Source of the DNA: an uncultured Eubacteriales bacterium
GTDB lineage: Bacteria; Bacillota; Clostridia; Oscillospirales; CAG-272
Length of the DNA stretch: 64,000 nt
Direction: 5' to 3'
Assembly (NCBI GenBank): GCA_934365155.1
Contig: CAKRMZ010000003.1
Location: forward strand, 1 to 64,000
Numbering within the stretch: the first letter of the stretch is position 1; each line of letters begins with the position of its first letter. This document shows, piece by piece, positions 29,209 through 38,100 of this stretch. A program made the position numbers and the translations under genes. The notes under the pieces are model-generated. The model saw only the letters and a list, made by a program, of their open reading frames with translations. It was not told where the DNA came from and made no database searches.

Positions 29209-29251
29209 ATAAATTTTACAGATTTGTTAGAAGTATGAAAAGGAGAACGGT

Positions 29252-30667
29252 ATGAAGCCCATCAGAATTTCGGATGTTACATTGCGTGAAGCGGCGGCGG
29301 ATACGCAGCATCCCATCAGCTTTAAAGAAAAAATTGAAATTGTAAAACAGCTGGACCGACTGAATATTGATGTGATAGAAAGCTTTCCCATCACGAACGG
29401 GAAAACCGATATCCTATTTTTACATACAGTTTCCCCTTTGATTAAAAATGCGGTGCTTTCCTGCCCGATTGATTTAAACGAGGATTCGGCCGAGGAGACC
29501 TTTGCGGCAATTTCGCAGGCGGCGCATCCGAGACTGGTCATCCGCGTCCCGGTATCCACGGTACAGATGGAATATATGTGTCACCGAAAACCGGATAAGG
29601 TGTTAGAGCTTATCGCAGCATTAACGCGCAAATGCGCATCTCTTGCGGGAGATGTGGAAGTGGCGATGTTGGACGCGACCCGCGCAGAAGAAGACTTTTT
29701 GGTATCGGCGATTCGCTATGCCATCGATAACGGTGCCAAGGTGATTACGCTTTGCGATTCGGCGGGGGAGCTGCTTCCCTTTGAATTCGAATGCTTTGTC
29801 AGACGCATGAACGAGCGGGTGCCGCAGCTGAGGGATGTTACCCTTTCGGTTGAGTGCTCCAATGCGCTTCACATGGCGGCGGCTTGTGCAATATCCTGCA
29901 TCGGAGCGGGCGTCGGTGAAATCAAAACGACAACGGAGGGACGCGCGTGTCCGGCATTGCGCTCCATCGGGCATGTGTTTAAATCCAAGGGAGTGATGCT
30001 CGGCGTTGAGAGCCGGTTGAATATGACCGCCATGGACAACGCCCTTTCAAAGCTTCGCTTTGTGTCGGATGCAAGACATGGCGACCATACACCGTTTGAC
30101 GGCGGAATGAGCAGCGAATATACAAACATTCAATTGGCGAATACGGATGATATTCAGACGGTGGGACGGGTAATTGCTCAAATGGGCTATGACCTTTCCG
30201 AGGAGGATCTCAAAAAAGTATATGATGCCTTTTGTCGGTTAGCGGCAAAAAAAGAGGTTGGAGCGCGGGAGCTCGATGCGATTATTGCAACCCACGCCAT
30301 GCAGGTGCCGCCGACCTATAAGCTGCGCAGCTATGTGATTAATAACGGAAACATTATTACCCCGACTGCGATGGTGGAGCTGGAGAAAAACGGAGAAGTG
30401 CTGCAGGGACTTTGCAGCGGTGACGGACCGGTTGATGCCGCATTTTTGGCGATTGAGCAGGTGGTCGGACATCATTTTGAACTGGACGATTTCCAGATTC
30501 AGGCGATTACAGAAGGACGGGAAGCATTGGGATCGTCTATTGTCAAACTTCGCTCGGGCGGAAAGCTTTATTCCGGAAAAGGTGTTTCAACGGATATTAT
30601 CGGGGCGAGCATCAATGCGTATATCAATGCATTAAATAAAATCTGCTTTGAGGAGGGAACGGTATGA
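29252..30667 (+). CDS. LeuA-like protein with altered catalytic site
   Basis: The 471-aa protein has the two-part architecture of 2-isopropylmalate/citramalate synthases: an N-terminal DRE-TIM barrel (about 1-270) and a C-terminal LeuA dimerisation/regulatory domain (about 345-465, including the NGNIITPTAMVEL and SGDGPVDAAF region). The catalytic signatures differ: TLRD at the start reads TLRE, and the metal-binding HxHND reads ECSNA (201-205), so both metal histidines are missing; the usual GERAGN region reads GEIKTT. It is therefore unlikely to be ordinary isopropylmalate synthase. The stop overlaps the next ATG by 4 bases. True reaction unknown. Confidence 0.8.
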   Translation: MKPIRISDVTLREAAADTQHPISFKEKIEIVKQLDRLNIDVIESFPITNGKTDILFLHTVSPLIKNAVLSCPIDLNEDSAEETFAAISQAAHPRLVIRVPVSTVQMEYMCHRKPDKVLELIAALTRKCASLAGDVEVAMLDATRAEEDFLVSAIRYAIDNGAKVITLCDSAGELLPFEFECFVRRMNERVPQLRDVTLSVECSNALHMAAACAISCIGAGVGEIKTTTEGRACPALRSIGHVFKSKGVMLGVESRLNMTAMDNALSKLRFVSDARHGDHTPFDGGMSSEYTNIQLANTDDIQTVGRVIAQMGYDLSEEDLKKVYDAFCRLAAKKEVGARELDAIIATHAMQVPPTYKLRSYVINNGNIITPTAMVELEKNGEVLQGLCSGDGPVDAAFLAIEQVVGHHFELDDFQIQAITEGREALGSSIVKLRSGGKLYSGKGVSTDIIGASINAYINALNKICFEEGTV

Positions 30668-33144
30668 AGCTTTCTTTCTCCACCAATTATTGGAAAGACT
30701 ACAGCTTTGAGCAATTTGTCGGATATGCGGTCGAATATAAATTTGACGGAATCGAAATCCATGATATCAAGAGTCTTGCGGATGCGTTAAAGCCGGAAAA
30801 AATCTCCGGATCTTACCACAAGCTGGCGGAAAACGGATTGTGCGTTCCCTGTATCGATGCGACAGGCGACATTGCGGATCCTTCCTGTGCGGAGGACACG
30901 GAAAAGGAAATTTTAGCCTGCATTTCCGTTGCGAAAAAATTACATGCGCCGTATATTCGGTTACGTGCGATCCGCGGCGACGGTTCCGAGCAGTTGGTTC
31001 GGAAGCTTTTGCCGGAGGCGGAAAAGGCCGGCGTCGTCCTTTTGATTGAAACGGTCGGCATCTTTGCCGACACGCAACGGCTGCGTGATTTTCTGTCGGA
31101 TTTTGCAACGGATTCCGTCGGCGCACTGTGGGATTTGCATTATCCTTTTCAGGTTTGCGGCGAGAGCCCGGAAACAACGGTAAAGAATCTCGGGGCGTAT
31201 ATCCGACATGTACATATCAAGGATTCGCAGAATGCCAAAGAGCATTGCCTGATCGGAGAGGGACGGTTGCCCATCGGCGATATTATCACAGCGCTCCGTT
31301 CGGTGAACTACAGCGAATTTGTCTCCATCGAGTGGGATCCGCGCTGGTCTGCCGAAATCGATGATATTGACATTATTTTTCCGCATTTTGTCAGCTTTAT
31401 GTCCCGCTATAACGACCTTTCTCGGGCAAGCTCCGCGCTTTATGAAACCGCGCGCGGCAACGGGAAATACGTGTGGAAAAAGGATGCGTTGATCGAGAAA
31501 ACCTTTTCGGATGTTCTTGACACCATGGTGCACGAATTCCCGGACCAATATGCGTTCCGCTACACAACGCTCAACTATACCCGCACCTATTCGCAGTTCC
31601 GCGATGATGTGGACCAGTTTGCACGGGCGTTGATTGCATTAGGCGTGAAAGCCGGTAGCCATGTTTCGGTATGGGCTACCAACGTGCCTCAATGGTACAT
31701 TGCGTTTTGGGCGACGGTAAAAATCGGCGCGGTGCTTGTGACGGTGAATACTGCATATAAAATTCATGAGGCGGAATACTTGCTGCGGCAGTCGGATACA
31801 CATACACTGATTATGATTGAGGGTTACCGTGACTCCAACTATTCGCAGATTATCTCCGAACTTTGTCCGGAGCTTCAAACCAAAAAAGAAAACGAGGCGC
31901 TGCACGCAAAAAGACTTCCGTTTTTGCGTAATGTAATTACGGTGGGATTCCGTAAAGCGGGTTGCCTTGACTGGGAGGGCGCTTTGCTGCGCGGACGGGA
32001 TGTTCCCATTGAGGAGGTTCGTCGTATGGCGGCGGCGGTTGACATCCATGACGTGTGCAACATGCAGTATACTTCCGGCACGACCGGCTTCCCCAAAGGG
32101 GTCATGCTGACACACTATAATATTGTCAATAACGGCAAATGCATCGGAGACCGCATGGATCTTTCCACCGCGGATCGGATGATGATTCAGGTGCCTATGT
32201 TCCATTGCTTCGGCATGGTTCTTGCAATGACCGCGGCGATGACGCACGGCGGAACGATTCTGCCCCTGCCGTATTTTTCGCCGAAGCCGGCGCTGGCCTG
32301 CATCCATCAAGAGCATATTACCTGTTTCCACGGTGTGCCGACCATGTTTATTGCGATGTTAGAGCACCCGGACTTCCCAAAGACAGATTTTTCGTATATG
32401 CGCACCGGCATCATGGCGGGCAGTCCCTGTCCGATTTCGGTGATGCAGGATGTGGTGAACAAAATGAATATGCGTGAGATCACGATTGTGTACGGTCAAA
32501 CGGAGGCGTCTCCGGGTTGCACAATGAGCAGCACCGACGACCCGATTGAGGTGCGTGTATCCACGGTGGGACGCGCGCTGCCCGAGATCGAATGCAAAAT
32601 CGTCGACCCGGAAACCAATCAGGAGCTTCCGGTCGGTCAAACCGGTGAGTTTGTGGCGCGGGGATACAATATTATGAAAGGGTATTATAAGATGCCGGCT
32701 GCCACTGCCGCGGCGATTGATGCGGAGGGATGGCTGCACACCGGTGACCTTGCCTGCAAGACGCCGGAGGGTAATTATATGATTACGGGACGGCTGAAGG
32801 ATATGATTATCCGCGGCGGAGAAAATATCTATCCGAAGGAAATCGAAGAGTTTATCTATACGCATCCGGCTGTCAAAGACGTACAGGTCATCGGCATTCC
32901 CGATGAACAATACGGCGAGGAAATCATGGCGTGTATTATTCTGAAGGACGGCGAATCGGTGACGGAGGAGCAAATGAAGGATTTCATCCGTCAAAGTATG
33001 GCAAAGCATAAAGTGCCGCGCTATATTAATTTTGTCAGCGAATTCCCCACCAATGCGGCAGGGAAGATTTTAAAATATAAAATGCGTGAGGATGCCGTTC
33101 AAAAAATGAATATTAAAAAAATTGACGGTATCGTTACCGAATAA
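30664..33144 (+). CDS. TIM-barrel isomerase-like / acyl-CoA synthetase fusion
   Basis: This 826-aa protein joins two enzymes. Residues 1 to about 270 form a xylose-isomerase/AP-endonuclease-type barrel with intact metal-ligand motifs (LLIETVG, WDLHYPF, HVHIKDS, SIEWDPRW). Residues about 280-820 are an AMP-forming acyl-CoA synthetase with YTSGTTGFPKG (from about 466), YGQTEAS, GWLHTGDLA, GRLKDMIIRGGENIYP and the catalytic lysine in NAAGKILK (about 801). The frame is uninterrupted and both halves look functional, so it is a true fusion. It is coupled to the LeuA-like gene. Substrates are unknown; the FadD-like half suggests a carboxylic acid activated to its CoA ester. Confidence 0.85.
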   Translation: MKLSFSTNYWKDYSFEQFVGYAVEYKFDGIEIHDIKSLADALKPEKISGSYHKLAENGLCVPCIDATGDIADPSCAEDTEKEILACISVAKKLHAPYIRLRAIRGDGSEQLVRKLLPEAEKAGVVLLIETVGIFADTQRLRDFLSDFATDSVGALWDLHYPFQVCGESPETTVKNLGAYIRHVHIKDSQNAKEHCLIGEGRLPIGDIITALRSVNYSEFVSIEWDPRWSAEIDDIDIIFPHFVSFMSRYNDLSRASSALYETARGNGKYVWKKDALIEKTFSDVLDTMVHEFPDQYAFRYTTLNYTRTYSQFRDDVDQFARALIALGVKAGSHVSVWATNVPQWYIAFWATVKIGAVLVTVNTAYKIHEAEYLLRQSDTHTLIMIEGYRDSNYSQIISELCPELQTKKENEALHAKRLPFLRNVITVGFRKAGCLDWEGALLRGRDVPIEEVRRMAAAVDIHDVCNMQYTSGTTGFPKGVMLTHYNIVNNGKCIGDRMDLSTADRMMIQVPMFHCFGMVLAMTAAMTHGGTILPLPYFSPKPALACIHQEHITCFHGVPTMFIAMLEHPDFPKTDFSYMRTGIMAGSPCPISVMQDVVNKMNMREITIVYGQTEASPGCTMSSTDDPIEVRVSTVGRALPEIECKIVDPETNQELPVGQTGEFVARGYNIMKGYYKMPAATAAAIDAEGWLHTGDLACKTPEGNYMITGRLKDMIIRGGENIYPKEIEEFIYTHPAVKDVQVIGIPDEQYGEEIMACIILKDGESVTEEQMKDFIRQSMAKHKVPRYINFVSEFPTNAAGKILKYKMREDAVQKMNIKKIDGIVTE

Positions 33145-33158
33145 AGGAGGATTTTAAA

Positions 33159-34232
33159 ATGCTTGATATCAAAGTTACAGAAACAACACATCCTACGGCA
33201 AAGCCGGACGAAAACAACCTCGGCTTCGGCCACGTGTTTTCAGACCACATGTTTATCATGGATTACTCACGCGAAGAGGGCTGGCATGATGCCCGCATTG
33301 TTCCCTTTGCCAACCTTTCGCTTCATCCCGCATCCACGGTATTCCATTACGGCGCGGAGGTTTTTGAGGGCCTTAAGGCTTACCGCAGACCGGACGGAAC
33401 CGTTCAGCTCTTTCGGCCGATGGAGAATATTCGCCGGATGAATAATTCCGCGGAACGCATTCGTCTGCCGCAAATGGATGAGGATATGGCGCTTGAAATT
33501 TTAACACGCTTTGTTGCCCATGAGCAGGATTTTGTTCCGTCCGCACCGGGAACAACACTTTATCTGCGGCCGTTCTTGTTCGGCTGCGATCCTTTCCTCG
33601 GGGTACACAGCATCAATCGCGCAAAATTTGTCATTATCGCATCGCCGAGCGGAGCTTATTATAAAGAGGGAATCAACCCTGTGAAGATTATGATTGAAAC
33701 CGAGGATGTCCGCGCGGTACGCGGCGGCACGGGATATGCAAAATGCGGAGGCAACTATGCGGCAAGTAACCGTGCTGGCGAAAAGGCAGAGCAGAAGGGC
33801 TTTTCTCAGGTATTGTGGTTAGACGGCGTCGAGCGCAAATATATCGAAGAGGTCGGCGCGATGAACGTGATGTTCCGCATCGGAGACGAAATTGTAACGC
33901 CGAAACTCACAGGCTCTGTGCTGCCCGGCATTACCCGTAAATCCTGTGTTGAACTGTTAAGAGAACAGGGATTTTTGGTTTCGGAGAGATTGATCAGTGT
34001 GGATGAAGTAATTGAAAGTCTGCAAAACGGCAAAATGATTGAGGCGTGGGGCTGCGGTACGGCCGCTGTGGTTTCTCCGATCGGCGAGCTGTTTTATGAA
34101 GGAAAGAGCTATATTATAAACGGCGGCAAGATCGGCGAGGTAACACAGAAGCTGTATGATACACTTACGGGAATTCAGTTCGGCAAAACGGAAGATCCTC
34201 ACGGCTGGACCTTGCCGATTCCCAAAAAGTAA
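33159..34232 (+). CDS. ilvE: Branched-chain amino acid aminotransferase
   Basis: The PLP enzyme interconverts Leu/Ile/Val and their 2-oxo acids with glutamate as partner. The 357-aa length and the N-terminal extension fit the BCAT type II group. Visible signatures are FHYGAEVFEGLKAYR, the Schiff-base lysine context TGYAKCGGNYAAS, VLWLDG.ERKYIEEVGAMN and the WGCGTAAVV phosphate-binding turn. A strong AAAGGAGG site precedes it. Third structural gene of the leader-controlled operon, 14 bp after the fusion gene; this supports a role linked to 2-oxo acids or their amino acids. Confidence 0.94.
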   Translation: MLDIKVTETTHPTAKPDENNLGFGHVFSDHMFIMDYSREEGWHDARIVPFANLSLHPASTVFHYGAEVFEGLKAYRRPDGTVQLFRPMENIRRMNNSAERIRLPQMDEDMALEILTRFVAHEQDFVPSAPGTTLYLRPFLFGCDPFLGVHSINRAKFVIIASPSGAYYKEGINPVKIMIETEDVRAVRGGTGYAKCGGNYAASNRAGEKAEQKGFSQVLWLDGVERKYIEEVGAMNVMFRIGDEIVTPKLTGSVLPGITRKSCVELLREQGFLVSERLISVDEVIESLQNGKMIEAWGCGTAAVVSPIGELFYEGKSYIINGGKIGEVTQKLYDTLTGIQFGKTEDPHGWTLPIPKK

Positions 34233-34253
34233 GGAAAACAACAGAAAAAACAC

Positions 34254-35039
34254 ATGAGCATTATTGATTTTCACGCACATATTTATCCGTCTAAAATTTC
34301 AGAGCGGGCGGTGCAGAGTATCGGTGAATTCTATCACATTCCCATGGACGGCGGCGGCACGGCGGAGATTTTACTGGATGAAACAAAAGGTCTCGGCATA
34401 TCAAACTATGTGGTTCATTCGGTGGCGGTGACGCCGGCGCATGTTCCGGTAATCAACGAGTTTATATCCGCCGAGTGTCGCAAACATCCGGAGTTTGTCG
34501 GCTTCGGAACGATTCATGCCGGCTGCGAACGACCGCTTGAGGAAATCGAGCAGATGCAAAAACTCGGCTTGCGCGGAATTAAGATTCATCCGGATACCCA
34601 GCAGTTTTGCATGGATGATGAGCGCATGTTCCCAGTTTATGATGCCGCGCAGGAAAAAGGTCTGCCTGTTTTAATTCACTGCGGAGATTACCGCTATGAT
34701 TATTCTCATCCGCGCAGGCTTGCGAGAATACTGGATCTGTTCCCGCATCTTACTGTGATTGCCGCTCATTTCGGCGGCTGGTCGGTTTTTGATTTGGCGG
34801 TAGAATATCTCAAAGACAGGCAATGCTTTTTGGATACCTCCAGTTCGATTCCGATGATCGGGCATCAGCGCGCTGCCGAACTGATTCATCTTTACGGGGT
34901 AGAAAGAATCGTTTACGGCACGGATTTTCCAATGTGGAACCCGCGTGCGGAGCTGGAATCGTTTTTCGAAATTCCGCTTGGCGATGATGAACGGGAAAAA
35001 ATTTTATACGGAAACGCCGCAAAAATTCTGAATCTTTAA
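34254..35039 (+). CDS. Amidohydrolase-family metal-dependent hydrolase
   Basis: The 261-aa TIM-barrel protein of the amidohydrolase 2 type shows the metal-binding set: DFHAHIYP near the N-terminus, IKIHPD, VLIHCGDY, AAHFGGW and the acidic YGTDFPM. The family includes hydrolases and decarboxylases such as ACMSD, and the sequence alone does not settle which reaction is catalysed. It is the last gene of the LeuA-like operon (21 bp after ilvE), followed by a strong terminator. Confidence 0.85.
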   Translation: MSIIDFHAHIYPSKISERAVQSIGEFYHIPMDGGGTAEILLDETKGLGISNYVVHSVAVTPAHVPVINEFISAECRKHPEFVGFGTIHAGCERPLEEIEQMQKLGLRGIKIHPDTQQFCMDDERMFPVYDAAQEKGLPVLIHCGDYRYDYSHPRRLARILDLFPHLTVIAAHFGGWSVFDLAVEYLKDRQCFLDTSSSIPMIGHQRAAELIHLYGVERIVYGTDFPMWNPRAELESFFEIPLGDDEREKILYGNAAKILNL

Positions 35040-35045
35040 AACAAT

Positions 35046-35076
35046 AAAAAGCAGCTTCTTGCCAAGCTGCTTTTTT
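35046..35076 (+). terminator. Terminator of the LeuA-like/ilvE operon
   Basis: The stem AAAAAGCAGCTT/AAGCTGCTTTTTT with loop CTTGCC lies 6 bp past the amidohydrolase stop. Confidence 0.93.
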
Positions 35077-35093
35077 GCTTTGGGAACTCGCTA

Positions 35094-35122
35094 TTGAAAA
35101 AGAACGGGAATTATGATAGTAT
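35094..35122 (+). promoter_or_regulatory. Promoter of the gtrB-like gene
   Basis: TTGAAA (35094-35099), 17 nt, TAGTAT (35117-35122), about 80 nt before the GTG start. Confidence 0.65.
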
Positions 35123-35203
35123 TGTAATATTGAAGAAGAAATTTTCGCTTGCAGCCCGAAAAGGAAAAGTACGGTTAAGCACGAAAAAACGGGAGGATTT
35201 TAA

Positions 35204-36193
35204 GTGACTTGCTTATATATTGTAGTTCCCTGCTATAATGAGCAGGAGGTTTTGCCGGAGACGTCAAAGCGCCTGGCTCAAAAGATGGAATCGATGCGTG
35301 ACGCAGGGTTGATCTCGGATTCCAGCCGCGTGGTGTTTGTCGATGACGGTAGCCGCGATGAGACATGGAAGATGATTGAACAGCTTACACATGAAAACAC
35401 GCTGTTCGGCGGAATCAAACTCAGCCGCAACCGCGGACATCAAAATGCGTTGCTTTGCGGACTGATGACGGTGTGTCCGCATTGTGATGCGGCAATTTCG
35501 ATCGATGCGGATTTGCAGGATGATATTGAAGTTTTGGATCAGTTTGTACAAAAATACGAAGAGGGCTGTGATATTGTGTTCGGTGTCCGCAAGGACCGCA
35601 GCACCGACAGTACGTTCAAACGCAAAACCGCGCAGTCTTACTACCGTTTCATGCAGCGTTTGGGTACCAAGCTGATTTATAACCATGCGGATTTTCGCTT
35701 GATGAGTCAGAGAGCGCTGCGTGCGATGGCGGAATTCGGCGAAGTGAATTTGTTTTTGCGCGGTATGGTTTTGGAGCTCGGCTTTCGCACCGACTGCGTT
35801 TATTATGACAGAGCGAAGCGCTTTGCGGGCGAGAGCAAATATCCGCTGCGGAAAATGCTTGCGCTTGCCGTGGAGGGAATTACGTCCTTCAGTGTGAAGC
35901 CGTTAAAACTGATCAATACGGTCGGGGTTTTATCTGCGGTTTTGGGAGGCGCCTTGCTGATTGCGGCGCTGGTGTTTTCGATTATGAAAAAAGCGGCGGC
36001 GGCGTTTGCTGTTGCGGGGTCTGTATGGCTTTGCTGCGGATTGATTTTGATTGCAGCCGGGATCTTAGGTACATATATCGGAAAGATTTATATGGAGGTC
36101 AAGCATCGTCCGCGGTATATTGTGGAAAAGCAATGCCTGAATTTAGACGCTGATTTGCCTCTTTCGGAAAAATCGGGGAGGCAGGATGGATGA
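35204..36193 (+). CDS. GtrB/DPM1-type family 2 glycosyltransferase
   Basis: This family transfers a sugar from a nucleotide donor to undecaprenyl phosphate for later use outside the membrane. The 329-aa protein starts with GTG (GGGAGG 7 nt upstream) and has the GT-A motifs VPCYNEQE, FVDDGSRDETW and DADLQD, then two C-terminal transmembrane helices (about 240-290). The following gene encodes a multi-pass protein overlapping it by 4 bases, as expected for a lipid-linked sugar donor/acceptor pair. The sugar and target are unknown. Confidence 0.9.
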   Translation: MTCLYIVVPCYNEQEVLPETSKRLAQKMESMRDAGLISDSSRVVFVDDGSRDETWKMIEQLTHENTLFGGIKLSRNRGHQNALLCGLMTVCPHCDAAISIDADLQDDIEVLDQFVQKYEEGCDIVFGVRKDRSTDSTFKRKTAQSYYRFMQRLGTKLIYNHADFRLMSQRALRAMAEFGEVNLFLRGMVLELGFRTDCVYYDRAKRFAGESKYPLRKMLALAVEGITSFSVKPLKLINTVGVLSAVLGGALLIAALVFSIMKKAAAAFAVAGSVWLCCGLILIAAGILGTYIGKIYMEVKHRPRYIVEKQCLNLDADLPLSEKSGRQDG

Positions 36194-37692
36194 AGAGCAT
36201 TTCTTCAAAGAGAGTCTGCTGGATTCTTGGCGTAGTTTTTGTGATTTCCCTGATTCCGCTGTTTATTCTGTCTTTTTACAACCATCCGGCTATTGATGAC
36301 TATTATTACGGAATCAAGACGCATCGAGCCGTTTCGGAGGCGGAGTTCGAGACCGGACTGCTTTCGGCGGCTGTCGATCAGGTGGTGCAGACCTATGGAG
36401 AATGGCAGGGAACCTACTCTGCGGTGTTTTTGTTTTCCCTGCAGCCGGGAATTTTCGGCGAGCAGTGGTATGTGCTTTCCACCTTTATTTTGCTTTCGGT
36501 ATTTATCTTTGCCAATCTGTTTTTTGCCCATGTGTTTTTGCGGAAGATACTCGGCACTTCGAAATATGCCGGAATCGGCATCGCGCTTTCGGTGCTGCTG
36601 GTTTCCGTTCAGCTTGTTCCCTCTCCGCTTCAATCCTATTTCTGGTGGAACGGCTCCATCTACTATACGTTCTTTTATTCGCTGAGTCTGATTCTTTTTG
36701 CTTTGATCGGAATTTATCTGAAAAGCGAAAGCCGGGTTTCGCGGATCGGATGCGTATGCGGCGGACTTTTACTTGCGGCGATACTCGGCGGTGCGAATTT
36801 TGTTACGGCGTTGGTCTCTTGTATTTTGCTTGTGGCGTTAATCGGATATCTTGCGATTCGTAAGAACCCGAAGGCTTTTGCCGTTGCGGCAATTCTTGCG
36901 GTGTTCTTGATCGGATTTGCAATCAGTATGGCGGCGCCGGGAAATGCGGTTCGGCAAGAGTGTTATCCGCATACACCGAATGCGATTTCCGCCATTTTGC
37001 AGTCTTTCTATTATTCCGTATGCTATTTGTTTGAGTGGACAACCGTGCCTTTGATTGTTGTCCTTTTGATATTGAGTCCCTTTATTTCCCGTGCCGCGGC
37101 ACAGAGCTCATGGTCTTTTCGGTATCCGGGACTTTTTGTGCTTGCTTCCTTTTGTGTTTTTACGGCGCAGTTTACGCCGCCGCTTTACGGAATGAACAGC
37201 ATCGGAAGTGACGGAGCACGGCTTTTAAACATCATTTACTATTCCTATTTCTGGTTTTTGATTGCCGATGTTTTTTATGTCAGCGGTTATCTCGTAAAAA
37301 AATACGGTTATAATCCCAACCGCGTGATTCGCGGAATGGAAAAACGCAAAGCGTTTGCCATGCTGTGCGTGGTGCTTTTATTTGTAGCAGTGATGCCGAT
37401 GTTAGATAATGTTTTGGAGACCCGGCAGTGGAAAGGGGAGGGCTGTGCTGCCTCAAGCGCCGCATATTCCTTGGTCAGCGGCGAAGCCGAACAGTATGAC
37501 AAAGAGAACGATGAACGCTACCGTATCTTAACGGACGAGACGGTTCGCATTGCGGAATTTAAACCCTTCAGCGTCCATCCGAAGCTGCTGTTTTACGGTG
37601 ACCTTACGCAGGATCCGGATTGGATGTGGTCCAATCGCCCCATGCGGGAGTATTTTAATAAAGAATCCGTGACGGTTCGGTGGATTTCGTGA
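36190..37692 (+). CDS. DUF6056-like multi-pass membrane protein
   Basis: The 500-aa protein has about eleven hydrophobic helices and an N-terminal extracytoplasmic motif NHPAIDDYYYG directly after the first helix, the acidic-loop position of GT-C glycosyltransferases. It resembles DUF6056/GtrII-type proteins that move sugars from undecaprenyl phosphate to cell-surface polymers. The C-terminus (about 430-500) is a soluble tail. Translation is coupled to the gtrB-like gene. Together they suggest a two-gene surface glycosylation module. Acceptor (teichoic acid, polysaccharide or spore component) cannot be told. Confidence 0.7.
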   Translation: MKSISSKRVCWILGVVFVISLIPLFILSFYNHPAIDDYYYGIKTHRAVSEAEFETGLLSAAVDQVVQTYGEWQGTYSAVFLFSLQPGIFGEQWYVLSTFILLSVFIFANLFFAHVFLRKILGTSKYAGIGIALSVLLVSVQLVPSPLQSYFWWNGSIYYTFFYSLSLILFALIGIYLKSESRVSRIGCVCGGLLLAAILGGANFVTALVSCILLVALIGYLAIRKNPKAFAVAAILAVFLIGFAISMAAPGNAVRQECYPHTPNAISAILQSFYYSVCYLFEWTTVPLIVVLLILSPFISRAAAQSSWSFRYPGLFVLASFCVFTAQFTPPLYGMNSIGSDGARLLNIIYYSYFWFLIADVFYVSGYLVKKYGYNPNRVIRGMEKRKAFAMLCVVLLFVAVMPMLDNVLETRQWKGEGCAASSAAYSLVSGEAEQYDKENDERYRILTDETVRIAEFKPFSVHPKLLFYGDLTQDPDWMWSNRPMREYFNKESVTVRWIS

Positions 37693-37743
37693 TAGCGCGC
37701 AAAACAAAAAGGAGCGGCATGCTTGCAATAATATAAAATACAG

Positions 37744-37785
37744 AAAAAGGCATTCCCGGAATTTTCTTTGCGGGAACGCCTTTTA
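37744..37785. terminator. Bidirectional terminator between converging genes
   Basis: The hairpin AAAAAGGCATTCCCG/CGGGAACGCCTTTT, with one internal A/C mismatch, lies between the DUF6056-like gene (plus) and the coat-like gene (minus). Confidence 0.88.
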
Positions 37786-37812
37786 TTATTTTAAAGATAA
37801 AACGAAATACCG

Positions 37813-38088
37813 TTAAAGCTCGGGTGATTGGGAAAATTGCGTACGGGCTTTTTCCAATTTTTGCGATTCGGCGGGATCTGTGGGATACCAGCCGCGTTGA
37901 TGCATTTCATCAAAGATCTCGTGGTTGATAATGTGTTCATCATTTAAAATGTTCATCACACAGCCTTTGACTTCGGGCGTTGCTGCTTCATTGGCGAAAG
38001 AATTGTAATGCTCGGTAGTATATTTTTGTGCATTCAGCGTATCCGTCAAACGCTCTTTATCTGAAAAAGTATGAGAGTTCATGTTCAT
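37813..38088 (-). CDS. CotF-like spore coat protein
   Basis: The 91-aa protein matches the C-terminal half of CotF/YhcQ-type spore coat proteins: a ferritin-like helical stretch (LNAQKYTTEHYNSFANEAATPEVK, in parts) followed by DEHIINHEIFDEMHQRGWYPT. A good Shine-Dalgarno (GGAGG) precedes the ATG. It lies 12 bp after a smaller related gene, so they form a pair. It implies the organism sporulates. A vegetative role is possible, as the promoter looks sigma-A-like. Confidence 0.8.
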   Translation of the reverse strand: MNMNSHTFSDKERLTDTLNAQKYTTEHYNSFANEAATPEVKGCVMNILNDEHIINHEIFDEMHQRGWYPTDPAESQKLEKARTQFSQSPEL

Positions 38089-38100
38089 CGCTCCCTCCTT

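Larger units (their letters stand above)
28885..29251. promoter_or_regulatory. Leader region with candidate transcription attenuator
   Basis: This 367-bp gap holds, in order: a hairpin CAGCT/AGCTG with T-run around the end of the lipoprotein gene (28870-28894, weak terminator), a strong promoter (28932-28960), a 45-codon ORF (28994-29131), the sequence ATCGGTC three times (29050, 29059, 29121), and a strong intrinsic terminator (29169-29208) 43 bp before the LeuA-like gene. The arrangement is that of an attenuator. T-box hallmarks were looked for and not found. Confidence 0.6.

Noticed and set aside
28961..29215. Leader before the LeuA-like gene as a T-box or known small RNA (6S, SRP RNA)
   Set aside because: The T-box GGTGG motif and the conserved cores of those RNAs were not found; the ORF plus terminator fits an attenuator better.
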